Positions 45,435 through 54,471 of a stretch of 64,000 bases of DNA are shown piece after piece (the stretch's first letter is position 1; every line of letters begins with the position of its first letter). The translations under genes and the position numbers were made by a program. The stretch is from Paenibacillus glycinis. Lineage in GTDB: Bacteria > Bacillota > Bacilli > Paenibacillales > Paenibacillaceae. The notes beneath the pieces were generated by a model. That model saw only the letters and a program-made list of their open reading frames with translations, did not search any database and was not told the origin of the DNA. The DNA lies in contig NZ_JAAAMV010000013.1 of the NCBI RefSeq assembly GCF_009909185.1, positions 62,001-126,000 of the forward strand, read 5' to 3'.

Positions 45435-45937
45435 TGACTGAGGGCGACAAGTACGATATTCGGCTATTCTCGCCGGACGACGTGTATTTTAGCCGCGGCC
45501 AAGGCGGCGTATTCCAAGGCATCGTGGAAGGCAAGCCGTACGAGGAGCTTGAAGTATACCGCGCGTTTCCGTTTCTCTATACCACGCAGTACATCTCGAT
45601 TCGCAACGTGAAAGGCGAAGAGCTCGGCATCGTGCCCGACCTGAAGGACCTCTACGAAGAGAGCGCGACCGAGCTGGAACGGGAGCTTCAGCTGCGTTAC
45701 TTCATGCCGCGCGTGACCCGCGTCGAGAGCGTGAAGCAGAAGTCGGATCTCTGGATGTGGGAGCTGCAGACCCATCTCGGCGCGACCCGGATGGTGATGC
45801 GCAACCTGCACGAATACATGCAATACCCCGGCGGCGGACGCGTCATCCTGACGGACATCAGCGGCAAGCGATGCGAGATCGTCGATTGGCGGGAGCTGGA
45901 CGCGCACAGCCGCAAACAGTTGGAGGAAGTGCTGTAA
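45434..45937 (+). CDS. DUF1854 family protein
   Basis: The 167-residue protein begins TEGDKYDIRLFSPDDVYFSRGQGG and includes GIVPDLKDLYEES, LRYFMPRVTRV and ILTDISGKRCEI, the conserved blocks of DUF1854. It has no signal peptide or membrane segment, so it is cytoplasmic. Its ATG overlaps the last base of the exporter stop (TGATG), so the two are coupled, and it probably binds or regulates the transporter. A strong hairpin follows at 45,984. Confidence 0.88.
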   Translation: MTEGDKYDIRLFSPDDVYFSRGQGGVFQGIVEGKPYEELEVYRAFPFLYTTQYISIRNVKGEELGIVPDLKDLYEESATELERELQLRYFMPRVTRVESVKQKSDLWMWELQTHLGATRMVMRNLHEYMQYPGGGRVILTDISGKRCEIVDWRELDAHSRKQLEEVL

Positions 45938-45983
45938 CTGTCCCATGGAAATGAAGTCTTGGACTACGCTTCGCAATAACGAA

Positions 45984-46026
45984 AGGCAGTCTGGCGACTT
46001 GGAAAATAAAGTCGTTCAGACTGCCT
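45984..46026 (+). terminator. Terminator of the exporter/DUF1854 operon
   Basis: AGGCAGTCTG and CAGACTGCCT enclose a second stem GACTT/AAGTC. The hairpin lies 46 bases after the DUF1854 stop. The T tail is short. Confidence 0.75.
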
Positions 46027-46110
46027 CTTGTTATGAGCTATCGTACCCGTCCCTCGGAGTGAGGCCGCCGTTGGATCCTGCGGTTGCCTATACGCTGATG
46101 GGGTTTGAAT

Positions 46111-46701
46111 TTATCGTGGAAACAATGAATCGATCTTATCTTCAACTTCCTTCAGCAGCCCTTTGTAATACGATTCGTCACCGAAGGACCCGATACTGCC
46201 GAATAATAAATGGCCTACGGGCTCAATACCGACGAAGTCGAAGATACCGATATCGGACGTGATCTTTAGTCCATCGGTCATGCCCATCTGATCGTAAATT
46301 TCTTTCGGCGTACCGTGCGTATTGATAATGAAACCTTGCTTTCCTGTCAGCATCTTAACGATGCCTTCTTCGCCGACGCTATAGGCAAAGCCGTAAGCGT
46401 ACACACGGTCCACGTAACCTTTAAGGATAGCGGGAAGCCCCGTCCACCAAATGGGATAAATAAACGTAATCGCGTCCGCTTGGGCGATAAATTCCTGTTC
46501 CGTTATAATATCCTGCGGCGTGCGTCCAGCTCTCATAGCGGCCGTATCTTCCGGTTTGAGCACAGGTTGGAAATTCAGCGAGTACAAATCGCGCACAATA
46601 ACCTCATGACCGTTTTGTTGCAATGTGGCGATCGTAGTTTCCAATATAGCGCGATTGAAACTTTCAGGTTCTGGATGGGCATAGACGATAAGATGCTTCA
46701 T
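46111..46701 (-). CDS. Flavodoxin-fold NAD(P)H-dependent oxidoreductase
   Basis: The 196-residue protein begins MKHLIVYAHPEPESFNRAI and has FIYPIWWTGLPAILKGYVDRV, the signature of the NQO/KefF/MdaB family of FMN- or FAD-dependent quinone reductases. The final third reads INTHGTPKEIY and GIFDFVGIEPVGHLLFGSI. It should reduce quinones or similar electrophiles with NAD(P)H in the cytoplasm. GGAGG lies nine bases upstream of the ATG at 46701 on the minus strand. It has no operon partner. Confidence 0.92.
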   Translation of the reverse strand: MKHLIVYAHPEPESFNRAILETTIATLQQNGHEVIVRDLYSLNFQPVLKPEDTAAMRAGRTPQDIITEQEFIAQADAITFIYPIWWTGLPAILKGYVDRVYAYGFAYSVGEEGIVKMLTGKQGFIINTHGTPKEIYDQMGMTDGLKITSDIGIFDFVGIEPVGHLLFGSIGSFGDESYYKGLLKEVEDKIDSLFPR

Positions 46702-46863
46702 TTCATATGGCCTCCAATGCAGGATTTTTCAACATTTTCTAAATCATGTTCAAACGACGTGAGCGATAACCTCTGAATCATCTAAACAATCTTCACTATA
46801 TATTCGACAGAACCGAAAATACTCCTTCCATTTTGTTCCACATAATTGACCGTGAGTTGAGCC

Positions 46864-46895
46864 AACGGCAGCCATACGCTGGCTGCCGTTTTTTG
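46864..46895 (+). terminator. Isolated hairpin with T-run
   Basis: AACGGCAGCC and GGCTGCCGTT form a 10-bp stem followed by TTTT on the plus strand. It lies between two minus-strand genes, so the transcript it would terminate is unclear. Confidence 0.55.
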
Positions 46896-46931
46896 TGGTG
46901 ACCACAATAATTAGCGATTAGCCGCGACTAC

Positions 46932-47675
46932 CTAATCGATAGACGTTTCCGCGATATGATGCAGATGCTGGCTCAACGCTTCCGGCTGCGAGAAGAACGG
47001 CGAGTGGGCCGTGTCCATGGTGATGACTTCCCTGCACGGGGACTGGCCGTACATTTGCCGCTGCAAGCCGATCGAGATCGCGATATCTTGGAGGGTCTCG
47101 ATATAGACCCGAGGGACCGATCCGAAGTTCTGCGGCGTGAGTTGGACGGGCGCGAGGAAAGTCGCCATCGGATCCAGGCAAAGCCGATCTTTGGCGAATT
47201 CCACGTCTTCGTCCGAGCAATCGCCGTACAGGTTCGCCTTGACGCGATCTCCGTCGAGCGACATGTAGGTCTGGTCGTCGCTGATCACGACGGCCGATGG
47301 CGGCGCCGCAACAGCGGGGACCATTAGCTCGCTTTGGATGACTTGCAAGAGGGACTGCCCGTCTTGCGGAAGATACGCGCAGAGATACACGAGCGTCCGA
47401 ATCTTGTCCGGCCGGTACTCGGCCGTCTGAGTGATGGCGAGCCCGCCGGAGCTGTGCCCGACTAGAATCACCTGCTCGGTCTCGTTATCCAATACGCTGC
47501 ACAACCGGTCCGTGTAGTCCTGCAGCGTAATTTCTTGTACGGGCATTGTATCTAAGCCATGTCCGGGCAAGTCGATCGCGACGACGCGATGTCCGGCGTT
47601 TTGCAGCAGGGGGACGACCTTATCCCAGCACCAGGCTCCGTGCCACGATCCATGGACCAATACGAACGTACTCAT
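46932..47675 (-). CDS. Alpha/beta hydrolase, esterase-like
   Basis: The 247-residue protein begins STFVLVHGSWHGAWCWDKV and has VVAIDLPGHG, the nucleophile elbow VGHSSGG, and TAHSPFFSQPE with the catalytic histidine. This is the layout of plant-type methylesterase/hydroxynitrile-lyase-like hydrolases, which are also common in bacteria. The substrate is an ester or similar bond and is not known. AAAGGAG sits upstream of ATG 47675 on the minus strand. It is divergent from a second alpha/beta hydrolase, with an AT-rich stretch at 47,690-47,740 that must hold the promoters. Confidence 0.92.
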   Translation of the reverse strand: MSTFVLVHGSWHGAWCWDKVVPLLQNAGHRVVAIDLPGHGLDTMPVQEITLQDYTDRLCSVLDNETEQVILVGHSSGGLAITQTAEYRPDKIRTLVYLCAYLPQDGQSLLQVIQSELMVPAVAAPPSAVVISDDQTYMSLDGDRVKANLYGDCSDEDVEFAKDRLCLDPMATFLAPVQLTPQNFGSVPRVYIETLQDIAISIGLQRQMYGQSPCREVITMDTAHSPFFSQPEALSQHLHHIAETSID

Positions 47676-47865
47676 CGAACAGAAATCTCCTTTCAAATTA
47701 AACTTAATAAATAGTTAAATAGTTAAATACGTATTAAACCTTATGAGAATGCATAGTCAAGCTCGCTCCTTCATCCGGATAGAGGATGCGGCAGTTTCAG
47801 GTCTACCCCCGTCAGCTCTCAAATATGTATCTAGAGTGCATGACTTTAGGCGAAGGGGGATAACC

Positions 47866-48648
47866 TTGGAATCTTTCGTAACGGTAGAACCGGGCGTTCG
47901 GGTATTCGTGCAGGATTTGCTTCCGACGGGGAACAAGACAATCTTGTTCATTCACGGCTGGCCGTTAAGCCATAAACAGTTCGAGTATCAATACGACGTG
48001 CTGCCGTCGATGGGCGTGCGGTGCATCGGCATGGACTGGCGGGGGTTCGGCAATTCGGATAAGCCCTACACCGGCTATAGCCTCGATCGATTGGCCGACG
48101 ATATTCGAGCGGTCATCGATGCGAAGCAATTGCAAAACATCACGCTCGCGGGGCATTCGGCAGGCGGGGCGTTAGCGGTCCGCTACATGACTAGGCATCA
48201 AGGCCACGGCGTAACCAAGCTCGTGCTGATCGATGCGCAGGGGCCGGGCTCGGTACCGCAGCAGGCGGCCAATAGTTTCATTGCGCAGACGCTGTCCGAT
48301 CGGCCGGCGTTGCTTGTCGGGCTAACGAATCAGTTTTTCTTCAAGTACATTACGGCCCCGTTCTCGGATTGGTTCTTTCAAGTCGGCTTGCAGGGAGCGG
48401 GCTGGGCGACGGCGGCCGTGATGGCGACGCTAAGGGATCAGAACGTGCGGAACGATCTGCCGCAAATAAACGTGCCGACCCTGATCATTCACGGCATCCA
48501 TGACCAGGTCGTGCCGTTCGCCAATGCCCAAGAGATGCACCGGCTCATCCGAGGCTCGATCCTCGTGCCGTTCCAGTACAGCGGCCATGCCTCGTTCTTG
48601 GACGAACGCGAACGGTTCAATCAGGTCGTGATGCAGTTTATCAGCTGA
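47866..48648 (+). CDS. Alpha/beta hydrolase, haloperoxidase/epoxide-hydrolase-like
   Basis: The protein of about 260 residues has ILFIHGWPLSHKQFEYQ, GMDWRGFGNSDKPYTGY, the elbow LAGHSAGGALA, and the closing block TLIIHGIHDQVVPF and YSGHASFLDERERF. These give the nucleophile serine, the acid and the histidine of the classic triad, with the non-haem chloroperoxidase-type pattern. I chose TTG 47866 because AAGGGGGA precedes it at the right spacing; the frame opens earlier, at 47743, but that part lacks conservation and a binding site. The physiological substrate cannot be told. Confidence 0.88.
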   Translation: MESFVTVEPGVRVFVQDLLPTGNKTILFIHGWPLSHKQFEYQYDVLPSMGVRCIGMDWRGFGNSDKPYTGYSLDRLADDIRAVIDAKQLQNITLAGHSAGGALAVRYMTRHQGHGVTKLVLIDAQGPGSVPQQAANSFIAQTLSDRPALLVGLTNQFFFKYITAPFSDWFFQVGLQGAGWATAAVMATLRDQNVRNDLPQINVPTLIIHGIHDQVVPFANAQEMHRLIRGSILVPFQYSGHASFLDERERFNQVVMQFIS

Positions 48649-49069
48649 CGGAGCGGTTGATGCCGCAGGATGCTCAGCCGGCTCCGCTCTTGCCCAAACC
48701 GAAGGTTCTGGAATGCGTAACGATCGGCCGGCGCGCGTTACGATGGCGCAAGACGACGATGAACCGCATCTGACTCCGAGTATCGCCCGTGACCCTCTGT
48801 CGCGGGCTTATTGTATTCCGGCCATCCGGTGCGGGAGGGTTGGACAAGCCTGCCGCAGGCAATTTCCCGGGAACGCAAGCCGGCAAACTCGCGTAGTAAC
48901 GAATGAGGCGGAGGTGCGCGCCCGAGCCGGAAAACGAGCGAATTTCGCACAGCCATGCGCTATAATAAAGGTACCAACAACAGCAGCTGCCGGCAGCGTG
49001 GATCATGAACCCATGTCGGTTAATTTCCCCTCGAGGGGCATCATCCCAAATAGAAGGAAGTGTCCATCC
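48649..49069 (+). other. Intergenic region with promoter of the DNA alkylation repair gene
   Basis: About 420 bases, GC-rich. TATAAT at 48961-48966 is a good -10 box, some 100 bases before the next start; no matching -35 stands out. AGAAGGAAG at 49052-49060 is the ribosome binding site. No gene was recognised; the open frame across it lacks protein-like features. Confidence 0.45.
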
Positions 49070-49777
49070 ATGAATGCAGAACTCGTATTGCAGGAGCTCG
49101 AAGCGCTCGGCAAGGAGCGCCTGAAGAAAATGTACGGCACCAACGGCGCGCAGGAGCCGTTCTACGGCGTGGCTACGGGCGAGATGAAGCCTATCGCCAA
49201 GAAGATCAAGCTCAACCAACCGCTCGCGGAGGAGCTGTACGCCACGGGGAATTACGACGCGATGTACTTTGCAGGGATCATCGCCGACCCGAAAGCGATG
49301 ACGGCAGCGGACTTCGAACGTTGGATCGATGCGGCGTATTTCTATATGATTTCCGATTACGTGGTTGCGGTCACCTTGGCGGAGACCGACATCGCGCAAG
49401 AAGTGGCCGATCGATGGATCGTGAGCGGCGAGGAGCTGCGCATGTCGGCGGGGTGGAGCTGCTACTGCTGGCTGCTCGGGAGCCGGCCGGACGGCGAATT
49501 CGCCGCGGACAAGCTGGCCGCGATGCTGGAGCAGGTACAGCGCACGATTCACGACGTCCCCGAGCGAACGAAGTTCGCGATGAGTAATTTTATCTACACC
49601 GTGGCCGTATCGTACGTGCCGCTCCATGAGCAAGCGGTCGAGACCGCCAAGGCGATCGGCCAGGTCGAAGTCAACCGGGACAAGCCCAAGAGCAACTTCC
49701 TGAACGCCGCTAGCAACATTCAGAAGGCTATCGACAAAGGGCGGATCGGGTTCAAACGCAAATACGTCCGATGTTAA
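49070..49777 (+). CDS. DNA alkylation repair protein, AlkD-like
   Basis: The 235-residue protein has the all-helical HEAT-repeat pattern of the AlkD/AlkC DNA glycosylase family: FYGVATGEMKPIAKKIKLNQ, AELYATGNYDAMYFAGIIAD-like repeats, and DYVVAVTLAETDIAQEVADRWI. Members excise alkylated bases such as 3-methyladenine or 7-methylguanine without flipping them. The start at ATG 49070 has AGAAGGAAG upstream. The gene stands alone between a promoter and a terminator. Assignment to the family is good; activity is inferred. Confidence 0.85.
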   Translation: MNAELVLQELEALGKERLKKMYGTNGAQEPFYGVATGEMKPIAKKIKLNQPLAEELYATGNYDAMYFAGIIADPKAMTAADFERWIDAAYFYMISDYVVAVTLAETDIAQEVADRWIVSGEELRMSAGWSCYCWLLGSRPDGEFAADKLAAMLEQVQRTIHDVPERTKFAMSNFIYTVAVSYVPLHEQAVETAKAIGQVEVNRDKPKSNFLNAASNIQKAIDKGRIGFKRKYVRC

Positions 49778-49820
49778 TCGGCGTCGATCGGTATGAACGA
49801 GCACGAACGAATTTCAAATC

Positions 49821-49850
49821 AGGCGGTCCTTTACGAAGGACTGCCTTTTT
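49821..49850 (+). terminator. Terminator of the AlkD-like gene
   Basis: AGGCGGTCCTT and AAGGACTGCCT pair with one G-T and are followed by five T. Confidence 0.85.
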
Positions 49851-50062
49851 GGAGCAATAAGCAGAATTGCGCCGGGAGATACCCAGTGATGCCCTGGTGA
49901 CCCGATAGTCAGGGAGAGGCACTCAGCGGATAACGGGTCGGAACACGGAGCCGTTACGGGGGACAACGGGATGCTATGACGCGATGAGGACAACGTCATG
50001 GCAGGCGTGACGGGCCGACGAAACTGCCGTCGCTGCGCGCTCGCCGGCCGCAAGCCGCTCGA

Positions 50063-50091
50063 TTGACGTCAAAATCGTTGGATGCTATGCT
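50063..50091 (+). promoter_or_regulatory. Promoter of the lacI-type gene
   Basis: TTGACG (50063-50068) and TATGCT (50086-50091) are separated by 17 bases, a near-consensus sigma-A promoter. Nothing else is recognised in the 49,851-50,147 gap. Confidence 0.7.
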
Positions 50092-50147
50092 CTCTATGAA
50101 TCGGATCGGGCTGCTTGGTAGACATTGCGTCCTGAAGGAGAGAAAGC

Positions 50148-51179
50148 ATGGAGGGCAAGAAGGTAACGCTCAGGGATTTGGCGGTAAAGGCCGGGCTGTC
50201 GGTCAACACGGTGTCGCGGGCGCTCAAGGATAAAGAGGACATCGCGGAGTCCACGCGGAAGTTGATCAAAGACCTGGCGAAGGAAATGGGTTACGTCGGG
50301 AACGCGCTTGCCGGCTCTCTCCGGTCGGGACTGACGAAGACGATCGCGGTCATCGTCAGCGACGTGGCGAACCCGCATTTCGGCATCATGGTCAAGGATA
50401 TCGAGAAATCGGCGCGAAAGCACAACTACACCATCTTCGTGATCGGCACCGAGGACGACCACGAGATGGAGGAGCGCGCGATCTACACCGCCATCGGCAA
50501 GAACGTGGACGGCATCATCATCTGCCCTTCCCAGCGCAGCGCGGACACGATTCGCCTCTTGAAGAAGAACGGCGTCCCGTTCGTGCTGATCGGCCGCAGG
50601 TTCGAGGAGGAGCCGGAATTCGACTACGTGATCTGCGACGACGAGAAGGGCGGGTATCTGGCGACCAAGCATCTGCTCGATAGCGGTCACGAGCGCGTGC
50701 TGTACCTGAACGGGCCGAGCCGCATCTCGAGCGCCCGGGAACGGTTGGACGGGTATAAGCGGGCGTACCGGGAAGCGGGACTGCCGATACGCGAGGACCT
50801 GATCATCGATGTGGAGCCCGCGGCGGGGGATGCGCGGCGGATCGTCAAGCAGCTGCTCGAGCGGAAGGCCGATTTCACGGGGATCTTCGCGTTCAACGAC
50901 GTGATCGCTTGGGAAGCGGCGTACGTGCTGCAGAAATACGGCCATCGCGTGCCCGAGGACTATGCCATCATCGGGTTCGATAACATCCAGTCGCGGTTGT
51001 TCCTGCCGTTCCAATTGTCGTCCATCAGCAATTCCAAAGGCAAAATGTCCAAAAGAGCGGTGGACATCCTGCTCTACAAAATCAACCATCCGGATTCCAC
51101 GGAAACCTATCGCGACGTGATCGATACGGCACTGATATTGAGAGACAGCACGGGGCGATCGGCGAGCGAGCAGGGTTAG
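50148..51179 (+). CDS. LacI-family transcriptional regulator
   Basis: The 343-residue protein begins KKVTLRDLAVKAGLSVNTVSRALKD, the LacI helix-turn-helix with its hinge helix (ALAGSLRSGLTKTIAV). The periplasmic-binding-protein-like core follows, with IVSDVANPHFG, DGIIICPSQ, GIFAFNDVIAWEA and IIGFDNIQ. It should bind a sugar-like effector and repress the downstream carbohydrate genes. GAAGGAGAG precedes ATG 50148. A large palindrome at 51,277-51,300, in the promoter of the next operon, is its most probable operator. Confidence 0.95.
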   Translation: MEGKKVTLRDLAVKAGLSVNTVSRALKDKEDIAESTRKLIKDLAKEMGYVGNALAGSLRSGLTKTIAVIVSDVANPHFGIMVKDIEKSARKHNYTIFVIGTEDDHEMEERAIYTAIGKNVDGIIICPSQRSADTIRLLKKNGVPFVLIGRRFEEEPEFDYVICDDEKGGYLATKHLLDSGHERVLYLNGPSRISSARERLDGYKRAYREAGLPIREDLIIDVEPAAGDARRIVKQLLERKADFTGIFAFNDVIAWEAAYVLQKYGHRVPEDYAIIGFDNIQSRLFLPFQLSSISNSKGKMSKRAVDILLYKINHPDSTETYRDVIDTALILRDSTGRSASEQG

Positions 51180-51249
51180 GAGAAAGCGTTCGCCTAACTC
51201 GTCCGTTTTGCAAACGCATACAACCCGCCGGAAAAATCCCCCAAACGTA

Positions 51250-51300
51250 TTGACAGGAAAATGATGGAGTGTTAATTTAACATTATCGTTAATGTTAACG
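51250..51300 (+). promoter_or_regulatory. Promoter and LacI-type operator
   Basis: TTGACA (51250-51255) and TAATTT (51273-51278) with a 17-base spacer form a promoter. TTAACATTA (51277-51285) and TAATGTTAA (51290-51298) form an inverted repeat at the start site, and CGTTAATGTTAACG (51287-51300) is a second, overlapping palindrome. The position is right for repression by the LacI protein encoded just upstream. Confidence 0.8.
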
Positions 51301-51371
51301 TTATCTATACCTGCATCCGCATCATTTTGGTGTCGCCGCACTTATCTTATCGCAATCGGAGGGTGAAGAAG

Positions 51372-52409
51372 ATGAGCCAAGTTCTAAATACGCCGCAAAC
51401 GATGACGATCCCGCTGTTCGTGGGACAGGGCAAGATCGCGTACGGGGAGAAGCCGGTCCCGGCTCCGGGCCCGGGGCAGCTGCTGATCGAAGTGAAGGCC
51501 AACGCGCTGTGCGGCTCCGACCGAGGCCAGTTCTATGACGGGAGCGCGACGACGCCGGGCCATGAGGCGGCGGGCGTCGTCGTCGGGACCGGCGAAGGGA
51601 CCGTTACGGCGGTCGGCATGCCGGGCGTCGTGTTCCTGATGGATTTCTGCGGGGAGTGCCGCAGCTGCAAGCTTGGCTTTACCAATCAATGCCTGGGCAA
51701 ACGGGCGGACTACGGCTTCTCGCATGACGGGGGATACGGTCCTTACATGGTCGTGAACGAGAACGTGTTCTTCCCGATGGACCCGTCGATCCCGTTCGGC
51801 GAAGCGACGATGCTGCTCGATATTATGGGCACGGGCGGCCATGCGATCAAGCGCGCCCTGCAGGTGCATCAGGATATCGAAGCCATCCTCATCGGAGGAG
51901 CGGGACCGATCGGTCTCGGCGTGCTGGCGATGGCGAAGCTGCTGCTCGGCTCCGGGATGCCGGTCTTCGTCATGGATTTCGTGCCGTACCGCCTCGAGCT
52001 GGCGAAGCAGATGGGGGCTATCCCGATTAATCTCGCCGAGCAGCAGGCCAACGACGTCATTCGGGCAGCGGGCTTCGGCGGCGTCGACGCGGCGATCGAC
52101 ACGAGCGGCAAGACGGCGGGACGCCATACGGCGCTTCAGGCGCTGAATCAGCGCGGCGTGCTCGTGTGCGTCGGTCACGGCCAAGAGCTGAACCTGGACG
52201 TGTCGAGCGATCTGATCGCCGCGGAACGGACCGTCCTCGGCAGCGAATACTTCCGGTACCAAGAGCTGGCCGAGAATCACGCGCTCATCCTCGAACATCT
52301 GCCTTATCTCCGTCAGATCATCACGCACCGGTTCGGCATCGACCGGATTCAAGAAGCGTACGAACTGTTCTTCCAAGGCGACACCGGAAAGGTGCTGATC
52401 GAGCAATGA
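51372..52409 (+). CDS. Zinc-dependent medium-chain alcohol/polyol dehydrogenase
   Basis: The 345-residue protein has the catalytic zinc ligands C47 and H64-E65 (LCGSDRGQF, TPGHEAAG). The structural-zinc cysteines are C93, C96, C99 and C107 (FCGECRSCKLGFTNQC), and the nucleotide fold is IGGAGPIGLGVLAM. It should oxidise a polyol or sugar with NAD(P). ATG 51372 has GGAGGGTGAAG upstream. It is the first gene after the operator, and its stop overlaps the start of the Gfo/Idh gene (ATGA), so it belongs to the LacI-controlled operon. Confidence 0.92.
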   Translation: MSQVLNTPQTMTIPLFVGQGKIAYGEKPVPAPGPGQLLIEVKANALCGSDRGQFYDGSATTPGHEAAGVVVGTGEGTVTAVGMPGVVFLMDFCGECRSCKLGFTNQCLGKRADYGFSHDGGYGPYMVVNENVFFPMDPSIPFGEATMLLDIMGTGGHAIKRALQVHQDIEAILIGGAGPIGLGVLAMAKLLLGSGMPVFVMDFVPYRLELAKQMGAIPINLAEQQANDVIRAAGFGGVDAAIDTSGKTAGRHTALQALNQRGVLVCVGHGQELNLDVSSDLIAAERTVLGSEYFRYQELAENHALILEHLPYLRQIITHRFGIDRIQEAYELFFQGDTGKVLIEQ

Positions 52410-53446
52410 GCGCGGGGGATAAGCTGAAGGTCGCCCTGATCGGAGCCGGCGGCGCCGCGGGCAGTCTAGGACTGCCGGACGGCTTCCGGTCGGCGGGCAG
52501 CTGGGGAATGCAGCACGCGCGGATCTGGTCGTCCCGGCCGGACGTGGATTTCTGCGCGATCGTCGGCAGGGACGAGGCGCGGACGCGGGCGAAAGCGGAA
52601 TCGTTCGGCACTCGGGCGTATACGCGGATCGCGGATATGCTCGCGCAAGAAACGCCGGACCTGGTCAGCATGTGCCTGCCGAATCAGGGGCATTTCGACG
52701 CGACGCTCGAGGTGATCCGGGCGGGGGTTCCTTTGCTCGTGGAGAAGCCGCTGGTGTTCGACCTTCGGGAGGCCGACATTCTGATGAACGAGGCCGCCAA
52801 GAATAATGTCTTCTTCGCGATCAACTTCAACCATCGTTTCGCCAAGCCGGTGGAGCTGGCCTATGCGGCGATCGCGGAAGGCCGCCTGGGCGAGATTACC
52901 TTCGCCTCCTGGCGGTTCGGCGGCGATGGCGGCGGCGCGCATCCGCATGCCAATCTGATCGAGACGCAGTGCCATGGCATCGACATGCTCGAGCATCTGT
53001 GCGGACAGATCGAATCGGTCATGGCGGAGATGACGGACAAGACGGGCGGCGGCTACCGCACGATGTCGCTCGCGCTTCGTTTCCGCGGCGGCGCGGTCGG
53101 CAGTCTGATCGGCACGTACGATTCGTCGTATGCCTATCCCGACACGCACCGCGTCGAGATCGACGGCACGCGCGGGCGCTCCGTCATTCACGATACGGTG
53201 AAGCGCTACACGTTCCACGCGTCGGGCAGCGAGATCGGAGAGAGCTGGGAGGCCGGCTACTTCAACGATGCGGACCGCGAGTTCCACCGGACGTTCGACA
53301 AGCACGCGGACGCGCTGCTCCAAGCGCTTCGCGCCGGGCGGCGTCCGCCCGTCGAAGCCGCGGCAGGGTATCGCGCGCTGCTCGTCGCCGAGGCGGCGAT
53401 CCGTTCGTTCGAGAGCGGTCGAAGGGTAACCGTCGGAGAGTTGTAG
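52406..53446 (+). CDS. Gfo/Idh/MocA-family oxidoreductase
   Basis: The 346-residue protein begins with a Rossmann fold (VALIGAGGAAG). It has LVEKPLVFD, the EKP motif that supplies the catalytic lysine, and a C-terminal beta domain with GGAHPHANLIETQCHGIDML carrying the second catalytic histidine. It should oxidise or reduce a sugar at a hydroxyl using NAD(P). A run of about 20 residues after the glycine motif (SLGLPDGFRSAGSWG) is longer than usual. Overlap with the dehydrogenase gene (ATGA) points to two coupled steps on the same sugar. Confidence 0.92.
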   Translation: MSAGDKLKVALIGAGGAAGSLGLPDGFRSAGSWGMQHARIWSSRPDVDFCAIVGRDEARTRAKAESFGTRAYTRIADMLAQETPDLVSMCLPNQGHFDATLEVIRAGVPLLVEKPLVFDLREADILMNEAAKNNVFFAINFNHRFAKPVELAYAAIAEGRLGEITFASWRFGGDGGGAHPHANLIETQCHGIDMLEHLCGQIESVMAEMTDKTGGGYRTMSLALRFRGGAVGSLIGTYDSSYAYPDTHRVEIDGTRGRSVIHDTVKRYTFHASGSEIGESWEAGYFNDADREFHRTFDKHADALLQALRAGRRPPVEAAAGYRALLVAEAAIRSFESGRRVTVGEL

Positions 53447-53604
53447 TCTGGTGCCGGCCCGAGCCTTGAAGGCAGGGCCGGCCTGCAGACGGACGCGGAC
53501 GCGCTCGTCACGAGCGCAGCTATGTACGCGCGGACGCGCGCGAGCCTGGCGATGCTGGCGGCGAGGAATGGAGCAGGGAACGAACGGAGAGGAGCACGAC
53601 CCGC

Positions 53605-54411
53605 ATGACGGTTCATGAATCAACTCGGAGGAAGCTGTTTCTATCCGATATCGACGGCACCTTGATGAACAGCCGGAAGCAAGTCCGAGCCGAAGATATC
53701 GAAGCGGTCCGGGAGGCGCACCGGCAGGGCGTCGTCATCGCGCTCGCATCCGGGCGCATGCACGCGGAGATCGTGCAGGTCATCGAGCTGCTGGGCGTGC
53801 CGTGCTACGCGATCTGCCAGAACGGCGCCGATCTCGTCGGCTTGGACGGCAATGTCCTTCGGTCGTTTCGCTACGAGGCGGACCTGGCGTTGTCCGTTCA
53901 AGCGTTCACGGACGAGGAAGGCCTCGTCCCCGTGATCTGCAGCGCCGAGGGCAATTTCGTCGCGGACTTGAATCCGCGTGCCGTGCAGGTGGGCAAGCGA
54001 TTCTTGACGCCGCTGCGCGAGCGCAGGCAGCTCGCGGCGGACATCGCGGACGGGATGCCGGTCACGAAGTTCTCCGTATACGGCGAGGTTCCGGCGCTGC
54101 AAGCGATGCTGGAGCGGCTGCGGGAGCGGTTCGGCGGCCGGATCACGGCTTCGTTCTCCGATCCGGACGGCGTCGACGTCATGCCCGGGCGCGTCGATAA
54201 AGGCGCGGCCGCGGAAGCGCTGATGGCGCTGCTCGGGATCGGCCCGGCGGATACGGCGTGCATCGGCGATTCCTTCAACGATCTGGCGATGTTCCGGGCG
54301 TGCGCGCACAGCGTCGCGATGTCCCATTCGCCGCAGGAAGTACGCCGCGCCGCGGCGCATGCGGCCGATACGGTTGCCTTGGCGCTGCGCGAATGGCTGG
54401 CCGAAGAATAA
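53605..54411 (+). CDS. Cof-type HAD-superfamily phosphatase
   Basis: The 268-residue protein has motif I LSDIDGTLMNS, motif II ALASGR, and motif IV IGDSFNDLAMF, with the C2B-type cap between them. Cof-like enzymes dephosphorylate sugar phosphates or cofactors in the cytoplasm. GGAGAGGAG precedes ATG 53605. It lies about 160 bases after the Gfo/Idh gene and 60 bases before the GH127 gene, on the same strand, so it probably belongs to the same carbohydrate operon. Confidence 0.92.
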   Translation: MTVHESTRRKLFLSDIDGTLMNSRKQVRAEDIEAVREAHRQGVVIALASGRMHAEIVQVIELLGVPCYAICQNGADLVGLDGNVLRSFRYEADLALSVQAFTDEEGLVPVICSAEGNFVADLNPRAVQVGKRFLTPLRERRQLAADIADGMPVTKFSVYGEVPALQAMLERLRERFGGRITASFSDPDGVDVMPGRVDKGAAAEALMALLGIGPADTACIGDSFNDLAMFRACAHSVAMSHSPQEVRRAAAHAADTVALALREWLAEE

Positions 54412-54471
54412 CGTGGCCCTCAGTCTATCCTCTATTATCTATCATTTATCATCCCGGAAGAGGTGTACCCC

